A stretch of DNA of 64,000 bases from Cyclobacterium sp. 1_MG-2023 (GCF_030546805.1 NZ_JAUOPC010000004.1:248001-312000); one strand, 5' to 3'. Counted from the first letter of the stretch, positions 48,518 through 58,312 are shown. Notes: generated by a model from the letters alone, not told the origin. Program-made: numbers and translations.

Positions 48518-50709
48518 TAACATATAACTCAACTGCCAAAGGAAGATTACCATCCTTTGGCAGTAGCCTTTTTATAGGGGTCTTCCTTTTTTTCTTAAGC
48601 ACAGGGTTTACTCTCGCCCTACCTGCATCCACTGATTTTGATCTGGTGAAGGATAGGGTAGTGGCTGAATACCTGGCATCCGAGGTGAATGAGGAGGCGA
48701 TAGAGGAGTTGCTTACTTCTCAAAATCCTGACGGAACCTGGCCCGGTATCAATTACCAAGATGTATCGAGAACAGGCTTTGAACATTATTTACACACAGG
48801 AAATATGGTGACTTTAGCAAAAGCCTATAGACAGCCAGATTCCAAGTATAAAGGAAGTCCAAAAGTAAAGCAGGCAGTTTCCAATGCCTTGGCCCATTGG
48901 GTAGAAAATGATTATTTCTGCGACAATTGGTGGTACAATCAAATAGGTACCCCCAACAATTTAGTGGCAGTAATGCTACTGATAGGAGATGAATTGCCCG
49001 AAAAATTGGTGCAAGCCGCCCAACCCATTATTGGTAGGGCCCATCTCAATGCCTCAGGAGCAAGACCAAGTGGTGACAGGATAAAAATCGCTGGAATACT
49101 TGCCAAGAACCTGCTTTTTCTAGAGGAAAAAGAAAAATTCGAAGCTGTTTTAAAAGTCATTGAAGGAGAAATCAAGTTCTCTACAGGTAGCCGTGGTCTT
49201 CAAAGGGATTTTAGTTTTCATCATCGGGTAGATAGGGTAAACAATACAAGTTCCTATGGTTTAGGCTATGCAGATGCTTTCGTAGAATGGCTTGTATATA
49301 CTGCAGACACCCGGTACGCATTTTCTTCTGATAAAGTAGCCATTTTGGTTGACTATTATTTAGATGGAATAAGTAAAAACCTGGCTTTCGGAAAATATTT
49401 AGAAGCCGGAGCAAAAAACAGGAGCATTGCCCGACCGGGCGCTCTTCATGGTTTGGATGCCAAAACGCCAAGAAAACTACTTCAGGCCACTGATTACCGA
49501 AAAGCTGATTTGGAAGAAATTGTAAAAATTCGGGAAGAAGGGATTCAAAATGTGTCCCTGTCCTATGGCAAGTACTTTTGGCAGACGGAATTCTTCACTT
49601 TTCAGCGGCCGGACTATTTTACTTCTGTAAGAATGTATTCCACCAGAAATGACAATATGGAGGTTCCCTATAATAGTGAAGGATTGAAAAACCATCATAG
49701 AGGAGATGGCACCAATCACCTTTCTATCACAGGAGAAGAATATTTTGATATTTTTCCTGTGATGGATTTTCAGAAAATCCCCGGGGCAACCATTCTTCAA
49801 AAGGAAAGGCTTCCAGATCCGGATCAAATTCAAAAACCCGGCTATACAGATTTTGTGGGAGCGGTTACAGATGATTTATATGGAAGTGTAGCCTTTGATT
49901 TTATCAGTCCACATGATCCATTAAAAGCCAAAAAGAGCTGGTTCTTCTTTGACAAGGAATACGTTTGTTTGGGAACGGGAATAGAATCAAAAGGCAAACA
50001 AGCGGTTTTTACCACCTTAAATCAATTGCTGCTCCAAGGAGAGGTTTATGCAAAAGTAGGTCAGGAAACGAAGATTTTAGAGCGAGGAAAGCATGAGTTT
50101 AAAGACTTGGACTGGATTTACCATGATCGGGTAGGCTATTTTATGTTAGCACCTCAGGAAGTAGAACTGTCTTTCGGAGAGGTCACCGGAAATTGGACTA
50201 CCATTAACCAGCAAACAAGGGCACCCCAAGAGGATGTGAGCAAAGATGTGTTCAGTCTTTGGGTAAACCATGGAAATAATGTGAGAGAAGGGAACTATGC
50301 TTATCTGATATTACCTAATGCCGGCTTGGAAGAAACCAAGGCCTATCAATTTGATGATCAGATTGAAGTTTTGTCAAATACCTCAGCCTTACAGGCTGTC
50401 AAACACAAGCAGTTGTTACAAGTACAAGCCAATTTTTACCAAGCAGGGAAATTAAAATTAGGCAATGGGCTTGAATTAACAATGGATGGTCCGGGGTTAT
50501 TATTGGTTCATTTGGATGGACAAAATATAGTGAAAATGGCGGTAGCAGATCCAAGTAGGAAATTGAGCAAAATGCACTTTCAGGTCAATGGTAAAGTTGA
50601 CCTGAAAAGCGACAAAATTTCAATCAATTGGGATGCTGAAAGTTGGGTAAGCGAAATAACTGTAAAGCTACCTGAGGGGGAATTCGCGGGTAGTAGCGTG
50701 ATCTTATGA
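48514..50709 (+). CDS. PL8-like polysaccharide lyase (chondroitin AC/hyaluronate lyase fold)
   Basis: This 731-residue exported lyase starts with GTG overlapping the previous stop (GTGA at 48514-48517). A signal anchor SLFIGVFLFFLSTGFTLALP follows about 15 residues in. The alpha/alpha-toroid domain has NWWYNQIGTPNN (about residue 137), the PL8 substrate-cleft motif. Next is DFSFHHRVDRVNNTSSYG, with His236/His237 and Tyr248 in the positions of the catalytic His and Tyr. The central and C-terminal beta-sandwich domains run from about 370 to the end. PL8 enzymes cut chondroitin, hyaluronan or xanthan, and related sequences with this FHHR variant are found near uronide PULs, so substrate remains open. 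It belongs to the lyase operon. Confidence 0.86.
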   Translation: MITYNSTAKGRLPSFGSSLFIGVFLFFLSTGFTLALPASTDFDLVKDRVVAEYLASEVNEEAIEELLTSQNPDGTWPGINYQDVSRTGFEHYLHTGNMVTLAKAYRQPDSKYKGSPKVKQAVSNALAHWVENDYFCDNWWYNQIGTPNNLVAVMLLIGDELPEKLVQAAQPIIGRAHLNASGARPSGDRIKIAGILAKNLLFLEEKEKFEAVLKVIEGEIKFSTGSRGLQRDFSFHHRVDRVNNTSSYGLGYADAFVEWLVYTADTRYAFSSDKVAILVDYYLDGISKNLAFGKYLEAGAKNRSIARPGALHGLDAKTPRKLLQATDYRKADLEEIVKIREEGIQNVSLSYGKYFWQTEFFTFQRPDYFTSVRMYSTRNDNMEVPYNSEGLKNHHRGDGTNHLSITGEEYFDIFPVMDFQKIPGATILQKERLPDPDQIQKPGYTDFVGAVTDDLYGSVAFDFISPHDPLKAKKSWFFFDKEYVCLGTGIESKGKQAVFTTLNQLLLQGEVYAKVGQETKILERGKHEFKDLDWIYHDRVGYFMLAPQEVELSFGEVTGNWTTINQQTRAPQEDVSKDVFSLWVNHGNNVREGNYAYLILPNAGLEETKAYQFDDQIEVLSNTSALQAVKHKQLLQVQANFYQAGKLKLGNGLELTMDGPGLLLVHLDGQNIVKMAVADPSRKLSKMHFQVNGKVDLKSDKISINWDAESWVSEITVKLPEGEFAGSSVIL

Positions 50710-50796
50710 TTGTAAAAAACGCCATAATCAGACCGGTTTTTTGGATGAATGCCAGTCTCCTTAGTCATGATTTAATTGAAGATTAATAAAAAAAAG

Positions 50797-52203
50797 ATGA
50801 ACAAAATTTTAAGTATTAGTAGCTATGTATGGCTTGTGCTCTTTGCTTTGGTCGCTTGCAATCAAAAAAATCAAGAAACTTCAGACGAGCCCATTGTAAT
50901 CGATGAGCGGGATCAAAAGCTGGCGGTCAAAAAGATAATCCCTGTTGACAGTGTCTGGGCAGGTCATTCCGTAGGCTTTTCATTGCTTACCCACAAAGAC
51001 CGGCAATACATTGCCTATTACAACAAAGACCGGCACATGACGGTAGGGCAGAGAAATCTTGATGAAGATCAATTTGAACTGCATCAATTGCCGGTATTCG
51101 ATAGGGAAGAAGGGCAGGGGACCAGTACCAAGCTTGGATGGGACAGTCACAATTTTGTTACCATAGACATTGATTCCGAAGGTTATTTGCACCTGGCCGG
51201 TAATATGCATGTGCATCCCATAACTTACTTTCGCGGACAAATTCCCAATGATATCAGTAGTTTAAAACAGGAAATGGAGATGGTAGGCCCCAATGAAGAA
51301 CGATGTACCTATCCCCATTTCATGAAGGACAGGGAAGGCCGTCTATTGTTTCATTACCGTGATGGAGGAAGTGGAAATGGCAATGAAATTTACAATATTT
51401 ACGATGTAGCTTCTAAGGAATGGACACGCTTCTTAGACAGTCCTCTGACAGATGGCAAGGGAGAGATGAATGCCTATGCTTCTCAACCTGCTTTAATGGA
51501 AGACAATTGGTACCATATGTATTGGGTATGGAGAGACACGCCTGATTGTGCGACCAATCATGACCTCTCCTATATCAAAAGCCCAGACATGATAAATTGG
51601 TACGATGCATTCGGCAATAAGCTGACTGTACCTGTCACCATTGCTCAGAAAAGTGTGATTGTGGATCCTGTACCTCCTAAAGGAGGGATAATTAATCTTG
51701 CTGCGAAGTTATGTTTGGATGAAAACAATGAGCCATTGATGGCTTTCCATAAATACGATGAAAGTGGTAACCTACAATTTTACGTGAGCAAGATCGAAGA
51801 GGGTGCATGGCAAGCCAAACAAGTGACCAATTGGGATTATCGATGGGAATTCTCGGGAGGGGGAAGTATACCAACAGAAGTTCGCTTAGGAGATTTTAAC
51901 CTTAGAGAAGATGGGAATTTTGAACTGGGTTACAAGCACATTAAATATGGAGAGGGAATGTTGCTCCTAGACAAGGATTTAAATACCATTGGTGAAGTGT
52001 TAAAACCAGAGAGCTTTGGTGCTGATCTTAATTTGGAAGGTGACTTTGAGGGGCTGGAAATAAGGAATGCCAAAGACTTGGGAATGCCCGAAAATGGCAA
52101 AACCTATCGTTTAAAATGGGAGACCTTACCACCAAATAGAGACAAAGCCTATCCAAAACCTTGGCCAAATCCTTCGGTGCTTTACCTTTACGAAATGGAG
52201 TGA
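50797..52203 (+). CDS. BNR_4-type beta-propeller lipoprotein, possible PL24/PL25-like lyase
   Basis: The ATG at 50797 gives a signal ending in the lipobox LFALVACNQ. The longer frame would begin with TTG. The 468-residue mature protein has strand-rich repeats typical of a seven-bladed propeller. VWAGHSVGFSLLTHKDRQYI followed by AYYNKDRHMTVGQR is characteristic of the BNR_4 family. Clustered His residues (GNMHVHPI, TYPHFMKD) and Asn/Tyr residues lie where ulvan lyases of PL24 and PL25 carry their catalytic His/Tyr. Ulvan is therefore one possible target, but many BNR_4 proteins are uncharacterised. It lies 87 bases after the PL8-like gene and should be surface-exposed. Confidence 0.78.
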   Translation: MNKILSISSYVWLVLFALVACNQKNQETSDEPIVIDERDQKLAVKKIIPVDSVWAGHSVGFSLLTHKDRQYIAYYNKDRHMTVGQRNLDEDQFELHQLPVFDREEGQGTSTKLGWDSHNFVTIDIDSEGYLHLAGNMHVHPITYFRGQIPNDISSLKQEMEMVGPNEERCTYPHFMKDREGRLLFHYRDGGSGNGNEIYNIYDVASKEWTRFLDSPLTDGKGEMNAYASQPALMEDNWYHMYWVWRDTPDCATNHDLSYIKSPDMINWYDAFGNKLTVPVTIAQKSVIVDPVPPKGGIINLAAKLCLDENNEPLMAFHKYDESGNLQFYVSKIEEGAWQAKQVTNWDYRWEFSGGGSIPTEVRLGDFNLREDGNFELGYKHIKYGEGMLLLDKDLNTIGEVLKPESFGADLNLEGDFEGLEIRNAKDLGMPENGKTYRLKWETLPPNRDKAYPKPWPNPSVLYLYEME

Positions 52204-52348
52204 TCCGTAATTTCCTAAGATTGTCTAAAATTTGTCTCAGGTGCTTTCTAAAGAATAAGTATTTTGAAAATATCTTAAACTCAAGAAGACCAATGATTTC
52301 AAAAATGAATGACTTTCTCTTGCTCCATTAATTTACACTATTATAAAT

Positions 52349-53833
52349 ATGATTAACTCAAAACCCATTGCCTACTTAAGTTTTTTTCTGGTCTTTACTG
52401 CCACCTTCTGTATTGAAGGAAAGGGACAGGGGATTGGGAACTCCTCTAATAAGGAAAATTACCTGATAAGGGTCCAAGCTTATGCAGATGAAATGATTGC
52501 TCATGGGAGAGATCGATACGGAGAAATAAGCTCTCCATTGTTTGCATCAGCTTTGGACAGAAAGACCATGGAAATAGCTAATGTTGATGTTTTTGGAAGC
52601 ATAGATGGGATTAGAGAAACAGATCGGTCTCTTAGAGGATCCAATCCCCTATGGGAAATCGGTTTGTATGAAATCCTTTATGAACTAACATCCATTACCA
52701 AAGACCCCAAGTATGCCGATGAGGCAGACCGGACCATCGCTTTCTTCTTTGACAACTGTCAAAGTGAAAACACAGGTTTAATGGCCTGGGGGGAGCATTT
52801 ATTTTGGGATTTTAAAACAGAAGAATGTGGGTTTATATCAAAGGATTACCATGAAGCCAAGGCTTGGCCCTTTTGGGACAAAAGTTACCAAATGAGTCCG
52901 GAGGCCAGTTGGCAATTTGCCATAGGGGAGTGGGACCATCAAATTCATAACAAAAGCACAGGTGATTTTAGTAGGCATGCAAGCTATTTAGATCATGGTC
53001 CACAAAAAGGTTCTGACTTCCCCAGGTATGCCGGTCAAATGATAGAAAGATGGGCAATAGCCTTGAGTCGTAAAGAGAATTTATACAGGCCAAGAAGAGA
53101 AGAACTGATGGAAGCGATAGAAGTACTGGTGCGGAGAATGGAAGAAAATAGCAAACTAACGGCTACCGGATACTTGCCGGCCTTACGAGGAGCTGATTAT
53201 GTCTGGCCAACCAGTAATTTGGAGTTGGCAAGATGTCTTTTCGAAGCTGCTGAGCATTTAAATGAACCCTTGAAACAAAGGGTAGTGGATTTGGCATTGA
53301 AACAAGATACTGATTTTCTTGCCGCAGACCACTTAATCCTAAATGAAGGAGGTTTTGCCGTGACCTTACATTCAGAGACCGGCGCCCCCAGAGACCGATC
53401 CATGAATAAGCCTTACACCCAAACCTGGGCTACAGGCTATGGCTATGGAACACATGCCGGAACTGCCAACCTTTTGCATAAAAGGTACAAGCAAGTCTTG
53501 CCTAATTATCCAAAGATTGCAAACCAATATAAGTCAATGATAATTGCGGCCGCCGATCAATACCTGAAGGCAAGTCCTGATTGGTCCAACGCACAAAATC
53601 CGGATGCTTTTGCAGCTGTAATCCAGTTGATGATCACATCCTATCAGTTGACGGGCAATAAAGCATACAAGGAGCGGGCTGACTTTTTTGCACTAATGGG
53701 TATTGCGCTTTTTTTGGATGAAAATAGTGCGCTCCCAAAAGCCACAAGTAAGCATGAACACTATGAAACCATAACCGGAGGGCCGGCATTTATGCACCGT
53801 CTGTTGAAACTTTATGCTTTAAATGCAAACTAA
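52349..53833 (+). CDS. Exported alpha/alpha-toroid protein, probable glycan-active enzyme
   Basis: The 494-residue protein has a signal peptide (MINSKPIAYLSFFLVFTATF through GKGQG). Its body is built of paired helices typical of an (alpha/alpha)n toroid. Aromatic and acidic residues line the expected cleft (LMAWGEHLFWDF, YHEAKAWPFW, GEWDHQIHN and HAGTANLLHKR). I do not recognise a named family with confidence. The fold is shared by GH88/GH105 unsaturated-uronyl hydrolases and by several lyases, but the GH88/GH105 catalytic Asp motifs are not evident. Its place between lyase genes suggests that it processes their products. It lies 145 bases after the BNR_4 gene and overlaps the next frame's possible start. 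Confidence 0.65.
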   Translation: MINSKPIAYLSFFLVFTATFCIEGKGQGIGNSSNKENYLIRVQAYADEMIAHGRDRYGEISSPLFASALDRKTMEIANVDVFGSIDGIRETDRSLRGSNPLWEIGLYEILYELTSITKDPKYADEADRTIAFFFDNCQSENTGLMAWGEHLFWDFKTEECGFISKDYHEAKAWPFWDKSYQMSPEASWQFAIGEWDHQIHNKSTGDFSRHASYLDHGPQKGSDFPRYAGQMIERWAIALSRKENLYRPRREELMEAIEVLVRRMEENSKLTATGYLPALRGADYVWPTSNLELARCLFEAAEHLNEPLKQRVVDLALKQDTDFLAADHLILNEGGFAVTLHSETGAPRDRSMNKPYTQTWATGYGYGTHAGTANLLHKRYKQVLPNYPKIANQYKSMIIAAADQYLKASPDWSNAQNPDAFAAVIQLMITSYQLTGNKAYKERADFFALMGIALFLDENSALPKATSKHEHYETITGGPAFMHRLLKLYALNAN

Positions 53834-53852
53834 TATCCAGACATTGAATGCT

Positions 53853-55988
53853 ATGAATAAAATCAAGCTCGTCCTAACTGCAACCCTTTGCATTTTTTTT
53901 ATGTTGGAAGGGGCTTCGGTTTTTGCTCAGGCAAATTCCCATCCTTTTTTAATCGTAAAGGCAGATCAATTTGAAAAGCACAGGCAAAAGGCATTTTATG
54001 AACCCTGGAAGTCCATGGCAGATGATGCCTTGAAGATTACTGAAGAGGGCTTCAATGAACAAATTATGGGAGCCTATGAACTTCAGGATTACATAGGCGC
54101 TGTTGCTTTGGCCTATATTTTATACCCGGAAGAGAAATCAAGGTATGCGGAGAAAGTAAAAGATTTAATAGTAAATCAATATTCAAAATTAAAACCTACA
54201 GAAAAAAGAAACTGGGGTGGTGTTGTTCCGCCCATGAGCTCTTTCTTTGTGGCCATCCTGGCACTTGACATTGTTTACAATGATTTGACCCAAGAAGAGA
54301 TTCTTGCCTGTGAAAAGGTGATTGAATCCCAAATATTTAAAATTAATCGTAAAGGCAGTTGGACCGAAGTTAGACTTGGAACCCATGGGGTTTGGGATAT
54401 TTACAAAGGACTTAGAACCGGACCTGATGAGGCCTATTTTAAAGGGACCATGGCCCAGATTACTCCTGATGGGGTTTCTCCGATTACCATACATTACGCT
54501 TGGGAAAGAGTGGGTGGAGGAGATAGCCGGATCTCTAAAGCGGGCTATATGGATGTATTGGAATTTACAGGGATTGACAAGCGATACTATTCCAATGAAA
54601 AGCTGCAAAAATTTCACCGTTGGCTATTTAGTGCCAGTGTGAACAATAGCAAGGAAATGGCTATAATAGGGGATATGCTTCCCACGCAAACATTAAATAA
54701 CGATTTGCTGCATGCTAGGGTGGGCAATTTTGATGCGGAAGCAGCTGCCTATGCAGCATGGTTTCATGAGAATGACAAGAAGAGAGGGCATATCATCAGT
54801 TACCTTCTTCCAAAGATCAAATTGCCTTATCCCAAACTGCCCAAAAGCAGTGTTTATGAAGATGGAGGTGCTTTTTTTAGAGAAAATGCCATGAATCCCG
54901 ACGGAATCCATGCTGTACTGTACAATATAAAAGCACTGGACGAATGGCATACCCATCAGGAAGTGAATGGTTTGGCATTATCGGGGCTTGGTAATAGGTT
55001 GCTTGTAAATGGTGGGAGATTAGGTGCTCCCACACGATCGGCGACACTAAACAATACCCTTACCATTAATGGTCAAGACCATGATGCCCGAATAGGAAAC
55101 GGAATCTTAAAAAGCATCCGTAGGCCTGCCTTTGATTATGCCAAAGGCGATGCAGGAACTGCCCTGTCAGGCTCTTCTCATTTCCGAAACTTGTTGTTGT
55201 TTCATGGTACCGAAAATGCTAAAGCTTATGTACTCTTATTGGATGAGGTGGAGGTGGAGGAAGGGGACAAGGTCTATTCCTATCTTCACCCGGCAAATGA
55301 AAGCCAAGTGGATACCGTGCTGGCTAATCAATCTTATTTAGCTGCCATTGACCATTATCCAACGGTAGAAGGGACATCCTTGGAAATCTTGTATTTGACA
55401 AAACCTGATGTGGTAAACCAAAAACCGGTACCTTCTGCTGTGCAATCAAGTTATCCCGGTTACCCGGATCACAATAGGTTGGAGGCCATTTACACACCCG
55501 ATATCATGGGACAAAAGCAAATGGTGACCTTACTAAACCCTATCAATGAGGATAAGGACAAAATTAATTGGACACCATTTATTGAAGATGGTTTTGAAAT
55601 TAATTTAATTCACCATGATAGGGGAGCAGAGGACTTGATTTTAAATGCTGTTAAGTCGGAGAATGCTATTGAATATGAGGATGTTTCCTTTCATGGAGCA
55701 TTTTTAGTGCGTAGAAAAATTGAGGAAAACACCAATTTCCTATTTGCTAAAAATGCCAAAGGTTTTGCAGACAAAACCTTTGAATTTAAAGCGGATGCAA
55801 AGGTGACTTTATGGATGGGACAGCGATTTGTAAGTGTCATCGCACCAGAAGCAACCCTGCTTTACCTAAAAAAGAAACCATCAAAAAAGCTGTATTTAAA
55901 TGATAAATTGGTTGATAGGAAAGCAACAGAAGAGGGTTGGGTGCAAATCCAATTATCCGAAGGTTCCCATCGATTGTTTTATAAGTAA
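53853..55988 (+). CDS. Heparinase II/III-type polysaccharide lyase (second of three)
   Basis: The ATG at 53853 is chosen because MNKIKLVLTATLCIFFMLEG then ASVFAQA is a full signal peptide. An upstream ATG at 53823 overlaps the previous gene. The 711-residue protein has an N-terminal helical toroid (residues about 60-330, with SWTEVRLGTHGVWDIYKG) and a C-terminal beta-sandwich that starts near DEWHTHQEVNGLALSGLGN. The latter His residues (about 365-369) match the catalytic His position of heparinase II/III-like lyases. VYSYLHPANESQVD and RLEAIYTP are further strands. It is likely periplasmic or surface-exposed. It is separated from the next lyase gene by 20 bases. Confidence 0.82.
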   Translation: MNKIKLVLTATLCIFFMLEGASVFAQANSHPFLIVKADQFEKHRQKAFYEPWKSMADDALKITEEGFNEQIMGAYELQDYIGAVALAYILYPEEKSRYAEKVKDLIVNQYSKLKPTEKRNWGGVVPPMSSFFVAILALDIVYNDLTQEEILACEKVIESQIFKINRKGSWTEVRLGTHGVWDIYKGLRTGPDEAYFKGTMAQITPDGVSPITIHYAWERVGGGDSRISKAGYMDVLEFTGIDKRYYSNEKLQKFHRWLFSASVNNSKEMAIIGDMLPTQTLNNDLLHARVGNFDAEAAAYAAWFHENDKKRGHIISYLLPKIKLPYPKLPKSSVYEDGGAFFRENAMNPDGIHAVLYNIKALDEWHTHQEVNGLALSGLGNRLLVNGGRLGAPTRSATLNNTLTINGQDHDARIGNGILKSIRRPAFDYAKGDAGTALSGSSHFRNLLLFHGTENAKAYVLLLDEVEVEEGDKVYSYLHPANESQVDTVLANQSYLAAIDHYPTVEGTSLEILYLTKPDVVNQKPVPSAVQSSYPGYPDHNRLEAIYTPDIMGQKQMVTLLNPINEDKDKINWTPFIEDGFEINLIHHDRGAEDLILNAVKSENAIEYEDVSFHGAFLVRRKIEENTNFLFAKNAKGFADKTFEFKADAKVTLWMGQRFVSVIAPEATLLYLKKKPSKKLYLNDKLVDRKATEEGWVQIQLSEGSHRLFYK

Positions 55989-56008
55989 CTAATTAAACCC
56001 AAATAGAA

Positions 56009-57961
56009 ATGATAAAAAACAAAAATATATTCTTGCTTATTGCAGGGATTTTATTGTCAGCCAATGTTTTTGCCCAACACTTGGTCAGTAGCAAGTACAG
56101 TGAACAAGAGCTTGCAGAAGTATTGATTCCCCTTAAAGATTGGCAACCTTTTCCGGCATTGGCCAATAGGGAAGCTTGGAGCAAGGCGGACAAGGAGCAA
56201 ATGGAGTTTTTCCTTGATTATGCCAATGAGTATATCGATTATTCCTGGCCCTATATCCCTGCTACCAAATCTTTGTTAATTCACAGAAATGGAAACCGAA
56301 CAGAATACCAAGAGATGACCTTTGAAAAAAGAAGAGTTTTGGGAGCGATGATTTTGGCGGAGCTGTATGAAAACAAAGGGAGGTTTATTGATCCCATAGT
56401 CAATGGCGTATGGTCCATTTGTGAGGAGTCCTTTTGGGGAGTGCCTGCCCATTTGCCGAAAACAGATGAGTATTCCGGTTTGATGGACGTTTCCCAGCCA
56501 TTTGTAGACTTATTTGCCGCCGAAACGGCCACTTATCTGGCTTGGGCGGATTACTTTTTGGGAGAAAAATTTGATGAGATTTCCCCTCAGATAAGAAAAA
56601 GAATCCGGCATGAAACCACCAAAAGAATTTTTGAGCCTTTGATGACCAAACACCACGGTTGGATGGCAGCCAATGCCAACGGAAGGAGACCCAACAACTG
56701 GAATCCTTGGATTTGCTCCAACTGGATCAATGCAGCCTTATTGCTGGAAGATGACGAGCAAAAAAGAGTAGCCCATATCAACAAGGCCACCCAAGTGCTG
56801 GACGAATTTTTAACGCCTTACCCGGAAGACGGAGGTTGTGATGAAGGGCCGGGGTATTGGGGCGCTGCTGCGGCTTCTTTGTTTGATAACCTTTCCTTAT
56901 TGAATGAGGCTACCAATGGCGCTTTTCAGTTTGCCTTCGAAGATGAAAAGGTAAAGAACATGGGGCGTTTTATTTATAGGGCGCAGATCAGCAAAGATTA
57001 TTTCTTGAATTTTGCGGATGCAAGCCCTAAGCCTAAAATGGCCGCAGCCATGATCTATAGGTATGGCAAGGCCATTCAGGATCCGGACATGATGAAGTTT
57101 GGTGCTTACTATATGGAACAAAATGAAAAAGCATTGCCTAGATTTCATTATTTCAGGCATTTCTTCGAAGTGTTTATGCAGGAAGAATTTGACAATGCTG
57201 AAAAGGGCCTTCCCTTGCCTAAAGATGTTTGGCTAAAAGACATCCAAGTAATGGTAGCCAGAGATCAAGAAGGAAGTTCAGACGGGTTTTTTCTAGCAGC
57301 AAAGGGTGGGCACAATGATGAAAGTCACAACCACAATGATATCGGAAACTATGTAGTGTTTTACGATGGGCTTCCTGTGCTAATCGATGTGGGAAGTGGA
57401 ACCTATACCCGAAGGACTTTCAGTGGGGAGCGGTACTCCATTTGGTTTAACCGTTCTGATTACCACAACCTGCCTACTATCAATGGCGTGACACAAAAAG
57501 CAGGTGTGGAATTCAAAGCCACCCAGGTTTCTTATGATGCCAAAAAGAACAGTTCTGCTATGACTTTGGATATTAGCGAGTCCTATCCCGAAGCTGCAGG
57601 TCTGGTTTCCTGGAAGCGAGACCTTGCGCTAAACCGTGGAAAAAGGGTAACGGTAAAGAATACCTACAAGCTATCCCAGGGCGGAGAGATTATCCAACAC
57701 CTGATGACCGTTTATCCGGTAGAGGTGGTTAAACCCGGTCTAATCTCTATTGCCTATAAGGGCAAAGACGGAAAGGTGTCACCATTTGAAATCCAATACA
57801 ATCCAAATGACATGGAGGTAGAAGTGGAGAAAATGCCTTTTGATTTACCAGAAGATGAAGGCGTAGCAAGCAAGTGGGGACAAGAAATGTACCGAATCAA
57901 CCTTACAAGCAATGGCAATGTACAGGCCGGCAAGATGGATTTTACCATCAGCAAGCAATAA
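56009..57961 (+). CDS. Heparinase II/III-type polysaccharide lyase (third of three)
   Basis: The 650-residue product has a signal peptide ending at NVFAQH. The toroid shows RRPNNWNPWICSNWI (about residue 228, catalytic Asn/Trp region) and GCDEGPGYWGAAAAS (about 275, catalytic Tyr). The beta-sandwich shows GGHNDESHNHNDIGNYVVFY near residue 435, the most canonical heparinase II/III signature of the three paralogues. The full set of catalytic residues (Asn, Tyr, His) is present, so it should be an active exo- or endo-lyase. As the last gene of the operon it may complete oligosaccharide breakdown. A hairpin terminator follows. Confidence 0.88.
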   Translation: MIKNKNIFLLIAGILLSANVFAQHLVSSKYSEQELAEVLIPLKDWQPFPALANREAWSKADKEQMEFFLDYANEYIDYSWPYIPATKSLLIHRNGNRTEYQEMTFEKRRVLGAMILAELYENKGRFIDPIVNGVWSICEESFWGVPAHLPKTDEYSGLMDVSQPFVDLFAAETATYLAWADYFLGEKFDEISPQIRKRIRHETTKRIFEPLMTKHHGWMAANANGRRPNNWNPWICSNWINAALLLEDDEQKRVAHINKATQVLDEFLTPYPEDGGCDEGPGYWGAAAASLFDNLSLLNEATNGAFQFAFEDEKVKNMGRFIYRAQISKDYFLNFADASPKPKMAAAMIYRYGKAIQDPDMMKFGAYYMEQNEKALPRFHYFRHFFEVFMQEEFDNAEKGLPLPKDVWLKDIQVMVARDQEGSSDGFFLAAKGGHNDESHNHNDIGNYVVFYDGLPVLIDVGSGTYTRRTFSGERYSIWFNRSDYHNLPTINGVTQKAGVEFKATQVSYDAKKNSSAMTLDISESYPEAAGLVSWKRDLALNRGKRVTVKNTYKLSQGGEIIQHLMTVYPVEVVKPGLISIAYKGKDGKVSPFEIQYNPNDMEVEVEKMPFDLPEDEGVASKWGQEMYRINLTSNGNVQAGKMDFTISKQ

Positions 57962-57994
57962 ACCTCAATAGCCCAAAGGGCCAATAAAATTAAA

Positions 57995-58030
57995 ATAAGC
58001 GTGGATACTGTTCACGCTTATTTCTTTTTA
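57995..58030 (+). terminator. Terminator of the PUL operon
   Basis: ATAAGCGTG (57995-58003) pairs with CACGCTTAT (58013-58021), followed by TTCTTTTTA. It lies 34 bases past the last lyase gene and closes the PUL. Confidence 0.82.
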
Positions 58031-58054
58031 GGCTTACTTAACCCCTCTGCTTTG

Positions 58055-58081
58055 GTGGCTGAGCCTGTCGAAGCCGTAGGA
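58055..58081. repeat. Short palindromic repeat, copy a
   Basis: GTGGCTGAGCCTGTCGAAGC is a copy of the repeat family GGAGGCTGAGCCTGTCGAAG present several times between 58055 and 59771. It contains the imperfect dyad GGCTGAGCC and is probably a REP-like mobile or structural element. The left boundary is approximate. Confidence 0.75.
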
Positions 58082-58089
58082 ATTCCCTC

Positions 58090-58282
58090 CCGGAGGCTGA
58101 GCTTGTCGAAGCCTTAGGAATCGAAGAACGTTTAAAACTTACCCGATAAATTCTAACCGGATTGATATTTAAGAAAGTTGAAAACTTTCAGCATTGTAGG
58201 TCCAAGTTACACTACGTTAAACTTGGACCAGTGTTAGAGAGAATCTTACCGGAGGCTGAGCCTGTCGAAGCCGTAGGAATCG
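58090..58282. repeat. Composite repeat unit 1
   Basis: This unit begins and ends with the palindromic repeat (CCGGAGGCTGAGCTTGTCGA at 58090, ACCGGAGGCTGAGCCTGTCG at 58248). Between them are two hairpins: GAAAGTT/AACTTTC at 58173-58189 and GGTCCAAGTT/AACTTGGACC at 58199-58229. A related unit is found at 59183-59379. The arrangement, two hairpins bracketed by direct copies of a palindrome, resembles a small non-autonomous element. Confidence 0.8.
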
Positions 58283-58312
58283 CATTCCGGTGGAAAACAA
58301 TCCAATATTATT

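Noticed and set aside
41022-57961. A standard ulvan or chondroitin PUL
   Set aside because: The BNR_4 and PL8-like genes hint at each, but there are no sulfatases or GH88/GH105 genes within the locus to support either name.
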